Shown piece after piece: positions 50,709 to 60,213 of a DNA stretch of 64,000 nucleotides. The notes under the pieces are model-generated. The model did no database searches. It worked only from the letters and a program-made list of their open reading frames with translations, and was not told the DNA's origin. Origin of the DNA: Pyramidobacter porci (lineage in GTDB: Bacteria; Synergistota; Synergistia; Synergistales; Dethiosulfovibrionaceae). Numbering within the stretch: position 1 is the stretch's first letter; each line of letters begins with the position of its first letter. The DNA lies in the NCBI RefSeq assembly GCF_009695745.1, contig NZ_VUNH01000011.1, positions 1-64,000 on the forward strand, read 5' to 3'. The position numbers and the translations under genes are program-made.

Positions 50709-52898
50709 GTGTTGCCTCAGGTATCGGTTGTTATTCCTGTTTATAACGCGGATGCGTATCTTGAGCAGTGCTTGGGAAGCATTGTTTCGCAAACGCTGAA
50801 AGAGATCGAGATCATCTGTGTCGACGACGGTTCGACGGATCGTTCATATGGTATTCTGCAACGTTTTGCGGAACAGGACGACAGAATCGTTCTCCTGCAG
50901 CAAAAGAACCAATATGCAGGCGTGGCGCGCAATGCCGGACTGAAGGCGGCTCGAGGGGAATACGTGATTTTTCTTGACGCCGATGATTTTTTTGATTGCA
51001 CCATGCTTGAAAAGATGCATTCCCAGGCTGTTTTTCATAACGCCGATATTACGGTGTGCGGCGCTCAGAATTATGATGCCGTGAACGGGAAAATTACGCC
51101 GGCACCTCATCGTTTCAGGAGTCTTCTCGTCAAAGGAATGGAGGTCTTTTCCAAGCGGGATATTCCCGACGAAATTATGAATATCACCTCGCCAGCAAGC
51201 TGGAACAAGCTTTACAGGAGGAAGTTTCTCCTTGAGGAAGGGCTGGAGTTTCAGCCGCTGCACAACACCAATGACTGCTTCCTGACGGAAGTGGCGATGT
51301 GCGTCGCGAAACGGATCGCCTACGTTGACGAGCCGCTGGTGAATTACCGCAAAGGACAAAGCAGTAATCTGCAAAGTTCCAGGCAAATTTCGCCATGTGA
51401 TTTTATGGTCGCGTTCGAAGCGGTTTATGACGACCTCCATCGACGCGGAATATTCCAAGAGGTGGAAAAAAGTTTTGTAAGGTTTGTGGTCGAGAACGTT
51501 GCTTATCAAGTGAAATCATTTCAGGATCATGATGAAAAATTTGCTGTTTTTGGCGAGATGCGAAAGCCTCATTTTGCGAGAATGGGGGTTTTTTCATATC
51601 CTGATGACTTTTATCCCGATAAAGGGGCGCTCAACGCCGCGCGCGGGGCTTTCCATGCGCTGGACTGGCATAACCGTTTTTCAATCCGTGGGCACGAGTC
51701 TTTTCCTGTAATCAAAATATCTGCAAGGCCGGCAACGCTGATAACTGTGCTTATTCAGACAGAAAACATTCCCGAGGGCGTTGTTGAAAGCATCGGGAGC
51801 ATACTACGCCAGTCTTGGGAGGACTTTGAAATCTTGCTGATCGCGAACGGCGCGGCCTGCGAAGATCTGAATGAGCTGAAAGTCCTGGCCAGTCGTGATG
51901 AGCGAATCTCTCTTTTTTCGCAAGGACTCTCACCTCGGACGGCTGCGAAGAATATTGGCATTGAGCATGCCAAGGGGAAATACCTTTGGTTTTTCCCCGT
52001 TGGTTGCGTCCTGGCGCCGTACGCGCTGGAACATCTGTGTGCCGTGTTGGAAGAACTGTGCTTGGACGGCGTATATTTTGATGAAGGCAATGTTGAGTCG
52101 GAACAAGTTAACGAAAGTAGGGCAGAGTTTCTCGCTGGACTCGTCAAATGTCGTGATGGGCGGACTTTAATGCGTGAATTGAAATCGAAACGAATGTACC
52201 GTTCTTCAGTATCTGCTCAGATTGTTAAAACGGATTTTTTGAGAAGAACAGAAATACGTTTTGCTGAAGAAACCAGCGATGGCAACGATCTCTTTACATT
52301 TTGCACGATGTTGGCGGCAGGGCGAACGGGATATTTCCCCCGAGATTTCTACCGGCAGTCGGCTGAAAGGCAGATGGTGAGAGCGGATCCTTTTGAGAAG
52401 GTCTATGAAAAATTTTATGCTTTTATGAAAGGTTGGCAATATGTGCAACACGTGGGTCTGAAAGATGACAACCTTCCCGCCGCTCTGAGCGTGCTTCAGG
52501 ACTTTTTAAGCGCGGCTAGAAATCTTTATCAAAAACTGTCGGGGGATGCGCGGTGTTCGTGGTGGGGATTGCCTCGGACGCAGGGATTGTTGTTCAAGGC
52601 ACTGGTGGCCGATGAGTGCGGGAGGGCGCAACAGCTTGGTTCCGCCAAAAAACAGCTGCAGAATATCAAGAAGGAAAATCTTGCTTGGGTAGGCCGATTT
52701 GAAAGCATGCAGAAAGATGCGGCAAAGATGAAAAAGCGGCTTTCATGCTTGGAAAACAGCCGCTCGTATAGACTGGGGCGCGCGGTTACGTATGTGCCGA
52801 GGAAAATTAAGGACACTCTTTGCCGATGGCGCCAGCATGGTCTGGCTTGCACCGTGAAATCAATACTCCGTAAAAGCATGAGATTCGGGAAACAGTAA
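50709..52898 (+). CDS. Two-domain GT2 glycosyltransferase, second domain without DxD
   Basis: The 729-residue protein starts with an intact GT2 domain (about 1-310): VSVVIPVYNADAYLEQCLGSIVSQT, VDDGSTDRS and IFLDADDFFD (about 88-97). A second GT2-like domain begins near 340: LITVLIQTENIPEGVVESIGSILRQSWEDFEILLIANGA and ERISLFSQGLSPRTAAKNIGIEHAKG. Where the metal-binding DxD should be, it reads YLWFFPVGCVLAPYALE, with no acidic pair. This half is therefore probably inactive, perhaps a binding or scaffold domain. The C-terminal 90 residues are a basic coiled coil like that of the other large transferase. The start is a GTG. Confidence 0.8.
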   Translation: MLPQVSVVIPVYNADAYLEQCLGSIVSQTLKEIEIICVDDGSTDRSYGILQRFAEQDDRIVLLQQKNQYAGVARNAGLKAARGEYVIFLDADDFFDCTMLEKMHSQAVFHNADITVCGAQNYDAVNGKITPAPHRFRSLLVKGMEVFSKRDIPDEIMNITSPASWNKLYRRKFLLEEGLEFQPLHNTNDCFLTEVAMCVAKRIAYVDEPLVNYRKGQSSNLQSSRQISPCDFMVAFEAVYDDLHRRGIFQEVEKSFVRFVVENVAYQVKSFQDHDEKFAVFGEMRKPHFARMGVFSYPDDFYPDKGALNAARGAFHALDWHNRFSIRGHESFPVIKISARPATLITVLIQTENIPEGVVESIGSILRQSWEDFEILLIANGAACEDLNELKVLASRDERISLFSQGLSPRTAAKNIGIEHAKGKYLWFFPVGCVLAPYALEHLCAVLEELCLDGVYFDEGNVESEQVNESRAEFLAGLVKCRDGRTLMRELKSKRMYRSSVSAQIVKTDFLRRTEIRFAEETSDGNDLFTFCTMLAAGRTGYFPRDFYRQSAERQMVRADPFEKVYEKFYAFMKGWQYVQHVGLKDDNLPAALSVLQDFLSAARNLYQKLSGDARCSWWGLPRTQGLLFKALVADECGRAQQLGSAKKQLQNIKKENLAWVGRFESMQKDAAKMKKRLSCLENSRSYRLGRAVTYVPRKIKDTLCRWRQHGLACTVKSILRKSMRFGKQ

Positions 52899-52955
52899 GA
52901 CGTCTTATGATAATAATCGGGAGAATAAAATAAGACTCGAATTGTGGAGGAACGG

Positions 52956-54089
52956 ATGAATTTCACGAAAGACGATACATTGAAAGTAAAAGGATCGGCC
53001 ATAATACTTATGCTGATTCATCATTGTTTTTTAGCTCCTGATAGGTATAAAGGCCAGGCCGTCATCTTTTATCCTTTCACAGAACAATTGGTCAATTATT
53101 TTGCTTTGGCAATGAAAATATGCGTCGCTCTTTTCACATTTTTAAGCGCTTATGGCATTTTTATGTCATACAAGAAAAAAAGTCAGATGCTTCTTTTGAC
53201 TGTAAAAGATATTCATTCCGAGATGGCGCGGCGAACGACAACTCTTTTGGGAGGGTATGTTTTTGTCTTCTTCCTCGTGCAGTTGTATTCTGTCTTGATC
53301 ATAAGAGGAGGTCGCTACGCTAAAATTTATGGCCATGGAATAAAGAGCGCGCTGTACTTTTTGATCGATTCTCTGGGACTGGCGGAACTGTTCAGGACGC
53401 CCACCTTTCTGGCAACTTTTTGGTACCTGTCGCTTGCCTTGGTGATTATTGCGCTGATGCCGATACTGATCGCTTTCTACAAGCGGTTCGGGACAGTTTC
53501 TCTGCTGAGCATGTCTGTTCTCTGTGCCGTCTTTTTTCCTGTCTCTTCAAAATGTACTTTTGCTTATCTCCCTCACTATGCGTTTTGTGTCGCCTTGGGA
53601 ATCGCGACCGCGGATCATAATTGGCTGTGCCAGTTCCGAGACTGGAAACCGGCAGGAGCACGTGGAATCGGTAAGATGCTGAAGGCCACTTTGATTCTTG
53701 TCTTCATTACGTTATTTCTATACTGGAGGCAGGTTACGAGATATACGCCTTTGTTGCCGATATGGGACGGTGTGGTGTCGTTTTTAACCATCGCGTTGAT
53801 GTTCGAGTTTATAAATCCGATACCGTTGCTGGGGAATTCCCTTAAATTTCTGGGAATCCATTCAATGAACGTTTTCCTGATTCATAATTTTGTCAGAGTG
53901 GTGTGGTACTATAAGTTTACATACAGCTTCAAGTACGCTTGGCTTATTGTGATTGTTCTGCTGGCAGTTTCATCGCTGCTTTCTGTTTGTATCGAATGGT
54001 TGAAGAACATTTTGGGATATTCTGCCATGATTGGAAATCTGAGAAATAAAGCGGCAGCGATGGCGGCGAAAAAAGAGAAAATAGGATAA
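52956..54089 (+). CDS. Acyltransferase family 3 membrane protein
   Basis: The 377-residue protein has about ten hydrophobic segments and the acyltransferase 3 (OafA/NolL-like) start: KGSAIILMLIHHCFLAPDRY, with the family histidines, then CVALFTFLSAYGIFMSY. The C-terminal FLGIHSMNVFLIHNFVRVVWY is also typical. These proteins O-acylate surface glycans, taking acyl groups across the inner membrane. ATG 52956 lies five bases after GGAGG. It is the last plus-strand gene before the orientation of the locus flips. Confidence 0.82.
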   Translation: MNFTKDDTLKVKGSAIILMLIHHCFLAPDRYKGQAVIFYPFTEQLVNYFALAMKICVALFTFLSAYGIFMSYKKKSQMLLLTVKDIHSEMARRTTTLLGGYVFVFFLVQLYSVLIIRGGRYAKIYGHGIKSALYFLIDSLGLAELFRTPTFLATFWYLSLALVIIALMPILIAFYKRFGTVSLLSMSVLCAVFFPVSSKCTFAYLPHYAFCVALGIATADHNWLCQFRDWKPAGARGIGKMLKATLILVFITLFLYWRQVTRYTPLLPIWDGVVSFLTIALMFEFINPIPLLGNSLKFLGIHSMNVFLIHNFVRVVWYYKFTYSFKYAWLIVIVLLAVSSLLSVCIEWLKNILGYSAMIGNLRNKAAAMAAKKEKIG

Positions 54090-54111
54090 AAACGTCAGTA
54101 CTCTGCGAATA

Positions 54112-54160
54112 TATAAATGCCGCTGGGCAATGGGATGCTCCACTGTCAGCGGCATTTATA
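54112..54160. terminator. Bidirectional terminator in the middle of the glycan locus
   Basis: TATAAATGCCGCTG (54112-54125) pairs with CAGCGGCATTTATA (54147-54160). It separates the plus-strand transferase genes from the converging minus-strand teichoic-acid-like genes. Confidence 0.8.
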
Positions 54161-54164
54161 TGAC

Positions 54165-56564
54165 TTATTCAAAAAGCGCTTCAAATTCATCGATGCATCT
54201 TTGATTATATTCCTGCATATTGATATTCAATGGCATGATATTGCCCGCGTCAAACTCCAGCATTCCCCGGTACAGCGCTTCAGCGCTTTCTTCGACAAGC
54301 AGGCCGCCCTGATATTGGGTCAGAATTTCTCGTGGCCCGTCTATATTTGTGCTGAGAATAGGAACGCCGAGACAGTCGGCTTCAAAGAAAACCACGGGCA
54401 ATCCTTCATGACTGGAGGACAGTACGAACAGATTGCATCTTTTCAAAATGCTGATAGGGTTGTTTATAGATTTAATAAGGCAGACGTTTCTGGTGCAGGG
54501 AAGTTTGCGGGCATAATTCAAAGTGTGGCGGTAAGAGTCTCCATACCCGCCGATGATAATGAGCTGGGAATCCTGATGATCTGCCCAGTACATGTTAAAA
54601 GCATCGAGCAGACGTAAATGTTCCTTTTCGGGAGAGAAGCGTCCTATTGAAATGAACTTGTTCCCTGAAGAACGCAGGATGCCGTTGATCCCGTCGGCGT
54701 TCATAGTCTGACAATCGGTTGTGACGTCGAGTTCCACATCCATATTTCCTCTGCTGGTTGTTCCTCTGTAATCAAAGCAGTTATGTACTGTGCGAAAATC
54801 GTGTGCGTGGCCGGCTATTTCTGCGGCAATGTTTGTCGAAGCGGAACTAACGCCAACGACTTTGTCGTACTTCCGATAGCACGTAAGCAACGTGTTTTTA
54901 TGCTGCACTTTTTTCTCGGAAAGTTCTTTTTTCATGTCGTTATGAACGAAGACGAACTTTTTCGGCGCTTGCAGAAACAGATTCAGAGGATCCCGACCGT
55001 AGCCGACGAACTGAATGAAAATATCATGAGGAATATTCCCGTAGTATTTCATGAACATCCGTTGATAACTTTTTGCGACGAAGTGGTTGATAATGGAAAA
55101 GCTCCAGTTGAATTTGTAGTAAAAAAACAGGGCGAACAATTCCATGACGGTTTTTTCTAGGGTATCGATGGAAAGAAGTCCCATATGGGAAGGGAGGTCG
55201 TTGAGTTTTTCCCTGTTTTCATAGGTTGCGGGGCTTAACTTGTAGACGGCAAAATAATTACGTTTTTCAAGATCTATCGTGTGGAGCAGATCAAAAGCAG
55301 CCGACGTGATCCCGTTTTTGATCAGCTCCAGATAAATAAAGACGTTAGTTTTGCCGTTGCTGGGCAGTTGCACTGTCTTGCAGTCGTAGTCGTAACCGAG
55401 GAATTGAGCGCAGACTCTCTTTACGGACTGAGAATTCTCATGTTCAACAATTCCTCGGATGAAATTGTCTTCAAGGTAATGAGGCCGCGTGTTTATTGCG
55501 GAAATCAGTTGATCGACGGTTTTTGCCTGTACGAATGGCAGTGTGACAATGGAAATATAAAGTCCGCGATCCTGGAGATATTCGTTTTCGTCATATGTGA
55601 ACAGAATGATGTTTTTCCCTGAACAGGCAAAATCAAACATCACGCTGGAGTAGTCTGTAACAAGACAGTCTGCAGCGTTGAGAAAATCATAGGTTTCATA
55701 TTCTTCAGGCATGTGCCTGATATGTTTGTATTGGTCTATGCTGACTTCTGCGGTAGCGAGAGGATGCAGCTTGACGAAGAAAAACTGATTGTCGTTGAGT
55801 TTTGCATCGAGTTCATCCAAGTATGACTGAAGCTGAGCAGTATAAGTTTCCGACTTGTCTGTATTTGAGTTCCCCCGCCATGTGGGCATGTATACGATGA
55901 TCTGCTTTTCAGAAAGTCCCAGCGCGTGCCGTACTTCCAAGGCGCGAGCCTTGTCAAAGAAAACGGCGTTGCGAGGGTAGCCTTCATTCAGGATCTTCCC
56001 TTCGAAAAGATGATCGAGAGAATAAGCTTTGACCATCAGTTCTGTCATGTACCCACTGGGGCAAAGTAGATAGTCGGACGCAAAAAAATTACGCTGCATA
56101 TTGCCGAAGTTGTATGCAGTTTTTGCCTCGTCCAATCCCATTTTTTTCAGCGGTGTGCCGTGCCATGTGTTCAGATACTGCTGCCCTCGACGTTTTATAA
56201 AGCAAGCATGAAAAGTTACGTCGTTGATAAGGTATTTGCAGGTCCCGAGCAGACGCCAGTAGGTAAATCGGTGCAGACGAATCAAATGCACGTTGTTGAT
56301 ATGGTAATGCTTTAACAGAGCTGTGTATTTGCTTTTGGTTTTCGGTATATAGGCAAGATAAAGGGTGTATCCCGGGTAGTTGTTGCTGAGCTCCTTCAAC
56401 AGGTAAAAAATGTTGCCGCCGAAGTCGTCCCCGTAACGCGATTGGAGGAGAATGCCCTTGTTCTTCAGAGGCAGATGGCCTCGGCAGAAAACATACCAGC
56501 TTTCGATAACGCTTGATTTGAATTCTCTCAAGGCTCGCGTGACAAGTTTTTTCAATCTGTTCAT
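54165..56564 (-). CDS. TagF-like CDP-glycerol transferase fused to a GT4 glycosyltransferase
   Basis: The 799-residue protein joins two GT-B modules. The first (about 30-400) is a CDP-glycerol glycerophosphotransferase domain: YLNTWHGTPLKKMGLDEAK (about 140), VYMPTWRG, FVKLHPLA and CLVTDYSSVMFDFACSGKN (about 310). The second (about 430-799) is GT4: FISIGRFSPEKEHLRLLDAF, LFVLSSSHEGLPVVFFEADCLGVPILSTNIDG. ATG 56564 has GGAGG upstream; the frame extends into the neighbouring gene, but that start is unsupported. The protein could add both a glycerol phosphate and a sugar to the same chain. The domain fusion is known from some capsule loci, but its product is not predictable. Confidence 0.82.
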   Translation of the reverse strand: MNRLKKLVTRALREFKSSVIESWYVFCRGHLPLKNKGILLQSRYGDDFGGNIFYLLKELSNNYPGYTLYLAYIPKTKSKYTALLKHYHINNVHLIRLHRFTYWRLLGTCKYLINDVTFHACFIKRRGQQYLNTWHGTPLKKMGLDEAKTAYNFGNMQRNFFASDYLLCPSGYMTELMVKAYSLDHLFEGKILNEGYPRNAVFFDKARALEVRHALGLSEKQIIVYMPTWRGNSNTDKSETYTAQLQSYLDELDAKLNDNQFFFVKLHPLATAEVSIDQYKHIRHMPEEYETYDFLNAADCLVTDYSSVMFDFACSGKNIILFTYDENEYLQDRGLYISIVTLPFVQAKTVDQLISAINTRPHYLEDNFIRGIVEHENSQSVKRVCAQFLGYDYDCKTVQLPSNGKTNVFIYLELIKNGITSAAFDLLHTIDLEKRNYFAVYKLSPATYENREKLNDLPSHMGLLSIDTLEKTVMELFALFFYYKFNWSFSIINHFVAKSYQRMFMKYYGNIPHDIFIQFVGYGRDPLNLFLQAPKKFVFVHNDMKKELSEKKVQHKNTLLTCYRKYDKVVGVSSASTNIAAEIAGHAHDFRTVHNCFDYRGTTSRGNMDVELDVTTDCQTMNADGINGILRSSGNKFISIGRFSPEKEHLRLLDAFNMYWADHQDSQLIIIGGYGDSYRHTLNYARKLPCTRNVCLIKSINNPISILKRCNLFVLSSSHEGLPVVFFEADCLGVPILSTNIDGPREILTQYQGGLLVEESAEALYRGMLEFDAGNIMPLNINMQEYNQRCIDEFEALFE

Positions 56565-56716
56565 AATGACCTCCACAAATGCCAGCTTTTTCCTAAAGAA
56601 GACTTTAGGTGAGATTGGGCACGCGCATATTGACGCTAACGATATACACAGAGCATTGGTCTGGGCAAGATCGTGCCTTGATGAAACCGGCGCTGGTAAA
56701 AACTGATGAGCAGTGT

Positions 56717-57643
56717 TCACCTGCTCCTGTCATTTGACTGTATGATTGTCAGTTCGTTATTTTGACGGTTATGCGTGACCATGGTGTTGAGAATCAGCCC
56801 GCAGACAGCCGTCAGTCCTGAAATGATCATCAGGGCAACGGATAGAATTGCCAGAGGAACATGCGATACAAACGCAGTACGGGCATATTCGACCAGTACG
56901 GGGAGTCCTGCGGCGAGCCCCAGCAGAAAAAGAACGAGAGCGAAAGAGCCGAAGAACAAAAGCGGCTGGTAATCGCGGAGCGTTGTCACGATTGTTCTCA
57001 GGACGCGAAAACCGTCGCGAAACGTGTTGAGTTTCGAGAAGCTGCCTGCCGGTCGGTCACGGTACGCGATAGGAATTTCTTTGATAAAAAATTTTCGGTC
57101 TAAGGCGGAAATGGTAAGCTCTGTTTCAACCTGAAAGCCGTCATAGAGCAGCGGCATGTTCTTGACAAAACGACGACTGAACGCGCGGTATCCAGTCATG
57201 ATATCGGTCAAATGGCTTTTAAAGCAGAAATTGACAAGCCAGCGAACCAGATTGTTGCCGAAATCGTGAAAGCCCCGTTTGTTTTCCTTGTAGTAAGTCC
57301 CGTTGCTCAGGCGGTCTCCGACTGCCATATCCATGTGTTCATCAACAACTGCGGAGATAAGTTTACGTACAGCTTCGGCAGGATAGGTATCGTCGCCGTC
57401 GACAAGGACATACACATCGGCTTCATAAGACCTGAACAGCTCTCGGATGACGGCACCTTTGCCTTGGCGAGGTACGTCAGTGACCTCTGCTCCCGCTTCA
57501 TGGGCAAGAAACGCAGTCTTATCTGTTGAGAGGTTGTTCATGACCACGATTCTTGCTTCGGGTAATTCTTTCCTGAAGTCCAAAACGACTTTCCGTATGG
57601 TCAACTCTTCATTGTAGCAGGGAATCGCGACAATGATCTCCAT
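56717..57643 (-). CDS. GT2 glycosyltransferase of the DPM/GtrB type
   Basis: The 308-residue protein has a GT2 catalytic domain (about 1-220: IIVAIPCYNEELTIRKVV, NNLSTDKTA, VYVLVDGDDTYP with the DxD, MTGYRAFSRRFVKNMPLL) and two C-terminal membrane segments (about 230-250 and 265-287). This is the build of polyprenyl-phosphate sugar transferases, which make a lipid-linked sugar that a GT-C enzyme uses outside. The neighbouring gene encodes a large membrane protein that could be such a partner. Spacing between the two is 12 bases. Confidence 0.85.
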   Translation of the reverse strand: MEIIVAIPCYNEELTIRKVVLDFRKELPEARIVVMNNLSTDKTAFLAHEAGAEVTDVPRQGKGAVIRELFRSYEADVYVLVDGDDTYPAEAVRKLISAVVDEHMDMAVGDRLSNGTYYKENKRGFHDFGNNLVRWLVNFCFKSHLTDIMTGYRAFSRRFVKNMPLLYDGFQVETELTISALDRKFFIKEIPIAYRDRPAGSFSKLNTFRDGFRVLRTIVTTLRDYQPLLFFGSFALVLFLLGLAAGLPVLVEYARTAFVSHVPLAILSVALMIISGLTAVCGLILNTMVTHNRQNNELTIIQSNDRSR

Positions 57644-57655
57644 TTTCCAGCTCCT

Positions 57656-59527
57656 TTATTCTGTTAGAGTGTGCGTGCGGCCGTCATATTTTGATGACGC
57701 TGCCAGCGTAAACAGTATGGGAAAGGCTGCAAGAACTGGTAGAAAATAGCGTGGATGTCCGTTGACGGGAGAGGCGATGCAGGTCAGAACCATCAGCAGG
57801 AGCGGTAAAGCTGCGATCAGGTCTCTGTATCTCCTGCTGGCTAAAAAATAACAGCAAATAAGCGTGATTCCCCACGTATACGTTGCCAGTTTTAGAAACA
57901 GGTTCACGACGGGCAGCTTTTTAGTGAGCGTATGGTAATTCATCATTGCTGTTCTGAGAAACTGAGGAAAATGATATTTGACCGAGAGTTTTCCCCATTG
58001 GAGCCACGCCTCTGCCTGGTAAGCATGGATCTCAGGTTTTTTCACTTTTATGGGCGGAGTGAAGGCATAATAACCGTACGAATTGGCAAAAAACGCCTCG
58101 AAGTGGTTGCGGGGATGACGCAGAAACATGCGGAGCCATACCTTGACACAGTTTATTTTGTTTTCACTGGTAGCGTTGTTTCTTAGAGAAGATTTCACTG
58201 GGTCGGATAGATTAGGATCATATATTTGGGGAAGTTTATCAAGGGGGAGAACTTTATCTAGGGTAGCGCGTTCGTCCTCTGTGATGTCTGAAGGATGATC
58301 CCGAGTGTATCTGGCGATTTGCTGGAGGGGGATGCTCAAGGCTTCTGCCGAACTTCCGGGAGTTAAGCCAAGAATTTTGAAATTGTATGTTTGAAAAACG
58401 AAGTAGAGAATAGGGACGGTAAGGAACAGCAAAAATGTTTTCTTCTGCCGTGATTTGCGGAAGATAAGCGAGGAAATGCAGATGAGCGTGGGAAACACGG
58501 CGTAGATCCCGTTATGACGAAGAAGGCATGCGAGAAGCGAAACCGTTAGATAGGCTGTTAAATCCTTAGGGGACACAGGACCCTGTCTAAGAAGAGTTGA
58601 TGTCGTTAAAGCGAAAAGAGCGAAGATGCCGCTGAATATGGGATCTTTAACAAAAGCTTGGGAGTAACCACCAAAATATGAAATGAATGAAAAATATATT
58701 AGAATACCTGCAGAAAGCGCCGTTGAATGAGTCCTTCGATATGAGGCTTTGACAATTTGTCCGTAGATCATCGCACTTAAAACGCTTTGAAATAAAACAT
58801 ATAGGAAGATTCCTAAATTATCATTCCCAAGACGTCTCCCCAACGAGAAGAGTCCGCCGATGAGCCATGTTGTTAAAATCGGATGATGGTCGGTAAGCGG
58901 TCGAACTCCAATGAATTCGAGAACTGACCGCAGTCCATCGAATACCGCTGACCCCGGGTAATAGACGACGAGCCATGGCGCCCAGCAGAGCAGGATGAAG
59001 AGCGTCGGCCATAGTCCTGAATATTTTGCCGAAGGGATGGATTTTTGCGGTGAGATCGAAGCTGGCTGTTTCGCTGAATCAAACAACCAGAACAAAAAGA
59101 GCGAAACAGAGTAAAAGAGAAAGGCATATCCGATAATGCAGATGACCGCGATGAAATGTTGATACTTATTGGCTAGTAAAAAATCCATCGAGTCAAGGCT
59201 GTTCATACTCAGACCAACGGTCTGCAGTACGCCGAAAAACATGCTCAGCAGCGCAAGCCAAGGACGGAAAAAGTGATATTGACTCGCTCGTTCCCAGATT
59301 TTTTTATAGGTAAAAGTTAAAAGGAGCGCTAAGAGCGTCCAAGTGACGTTATAAGCGTTGAAATTTTGCGGAAGCATGTTGAAAGCAGAAAGAAAAAGAT
59401 TGTTGACGTTTTGCCACTGCGGGACATGAATCCGCATGGACAAAGCCAATGTTGTTATCAAAGCTGCGCACAGAGGAAGGGCAAAAGGCGTATGGGGCTG
59501 TGAAAAAGTTTGCTTAGGAGGAATCAT
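57656..59527 (-). CDS. Large membrane protein (DUF6020-like, possible GT-C transferase)
   Basis: The 623-residue protein has about 12-14 membrane segments and a large loop near the C-terminus. The segment WLVVYYPGSAVFDGLRSVLEF with PLTDHHPILTTWLIGGLFSLG (about 190-240), and KDPIFSGIFALFAL, resemble the DUF6020 group, whose members look like GT-C glycosyltransferases. It is translated just upstream of the DPM-like transferase, which could provide its lipid-linked sugar donor. AAGGAG precedes the ATG. Function is inferred from fold and context only. Confidence 0.65.
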   Translation of the reverse strand: MIPPKQTFSQPHTPFALPLCAALITTLALSMRIHVPQWQNVNNLFLSAFNMLPQNFNAYNVTWTLLALLLTFTYKKIWERASQYHFFRPWLALLSMFFGVLQTVGLSMNSLDSMDFLLANKYQHFIAVICIIGYAFLFYSVSLFLFWLFDSAKQPASISPQKSIPSAKYSGLWPTLFILLCWAPWLVVYYPGSAVFDGLRSVLEFIGVRPLTDHHPILTTWLIGGLFSLGRRLGNDNLGIFLYVLFQSVLSAMIYGQIVKASYRRTHSTALSAGILIYFSFISYFGGYSQAFVKDPIFSGIFALFALTTSTLLRQGPVSPKDLTAYLTVSLLACLLRHNGIYAVFPTLICISSLIFRKSRQKKTFLLFLTVPILYFVFQTYNFKILGLTPGSSAEALSIPLQQIARYTRDHPSDITEDERATLDKVLPLDKLPQIYDPNLSDPVKSSLRNNATSENKINCVKVWLRMFLRHPRNHFEAFFANSYGYYAFTPPIKVKKPEIHAYQAEAWLQWGKLSVKYHFPQFLRTAMMNYHTLTKKLPVVNLFLKLATYTWGITLICCYFLASRRYRDLIAALPLLLMVLTCIASPVNGHPRYFLPVLAAFPILFTLAASSKYDGRTHTLTE

Positions 59528-59714
59528 TTTTTTACTCCTTGTCGTTTTTTGTTGTTCTTATCTGATTTCTGTACGGGGCATTATTGGGAATCGAGTCTAT
59601 CGTAGAACATAACCGAGGATTCCGGTATAGAGACAAGAAGAGGCAAAAACGACGATCAAGGCGCATTTTGCCTCGATGTTTTCCTGTTTTCTGCGACTGT
59701 TATTGTGCAGGTAT

Positions 59715-60104
59715 TTATCCTCGGAGATCTTTTTTTATCTGGGTCGTTGAGATCTCGGGCGTACGAGGGAGATAGACAACTTCGCACTGCTCTTTCAGAA
59801 AGTCGAATTTCCCTATCCAATCGTCTCCCATAACAAAAATGCCGACGTCATATTTCGTGACGTCGGTCTTTTTCTGCTCCCAGTTTTCTTCTGGAATAAC
59901 AAGATCGACATATCGTATGGCTTCGAGCATTTCTTTTCGTTTCTGATAGTCGAAATAGCATTTTTTGTTTTTGCTGTTCCAGTTGAATTCGTCGGTAGAC
60001 AATGCCACGATTAAGTAATCGCCGAGCGCTCTAGCGCGCTTGAGCAGGTTGATATGCCCATAATGAAGCAGATCAAAGGTACCGTAAGTGATAACGCGTT
60101 TCAT
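59715..60104 (-). CDS. tagD: Glycerol-3-phosphate cytidylyltransferase TagD
   Basis: The enzyme makes CDP-glycerol from CTP and glycerol 3-phosphate. The protein is 129 residues, the length of Bacillus TagD. It has the nucleotide-binding [18 protein letters not shown] with the HxGH motif (about 14-17), and the C-terminal [14 protein letters not shown] (ISTT motif). I start at the second of two close ATGs, 60104, because GGGAGA is eight bases upstream of it. It lies between a TagB/F-like gene and the DUF6020-like gene, so CDP-glycerol is made where it is used. It is the clearest indicator that the locus makes a glycerol-phosphate polymer. Confidence 0.92.
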   Translation of the reverse strand: MKRVITYGTFDLLHYGHINLLKRARALGDYLIVALSTDEFNWNSKNKKCYFDYQKRKEMLEAIRYVDLVIPEENWEQKKTDVTKYDVGIFVMGDDWIGKFDFLKEQCEVVYLPRTPEISTTQIKKDLRG

Positions 60105-60213
60105 CGTCATGTTCTCCCGAGGGTGAGGTTTAAGGCTATGTCTGGCATCTGAAAAATGGTTATTAAGAATCTGCAGAAACAACAAAGCACGGAATTGTAA
60201 GTTTCGTCTTGCG

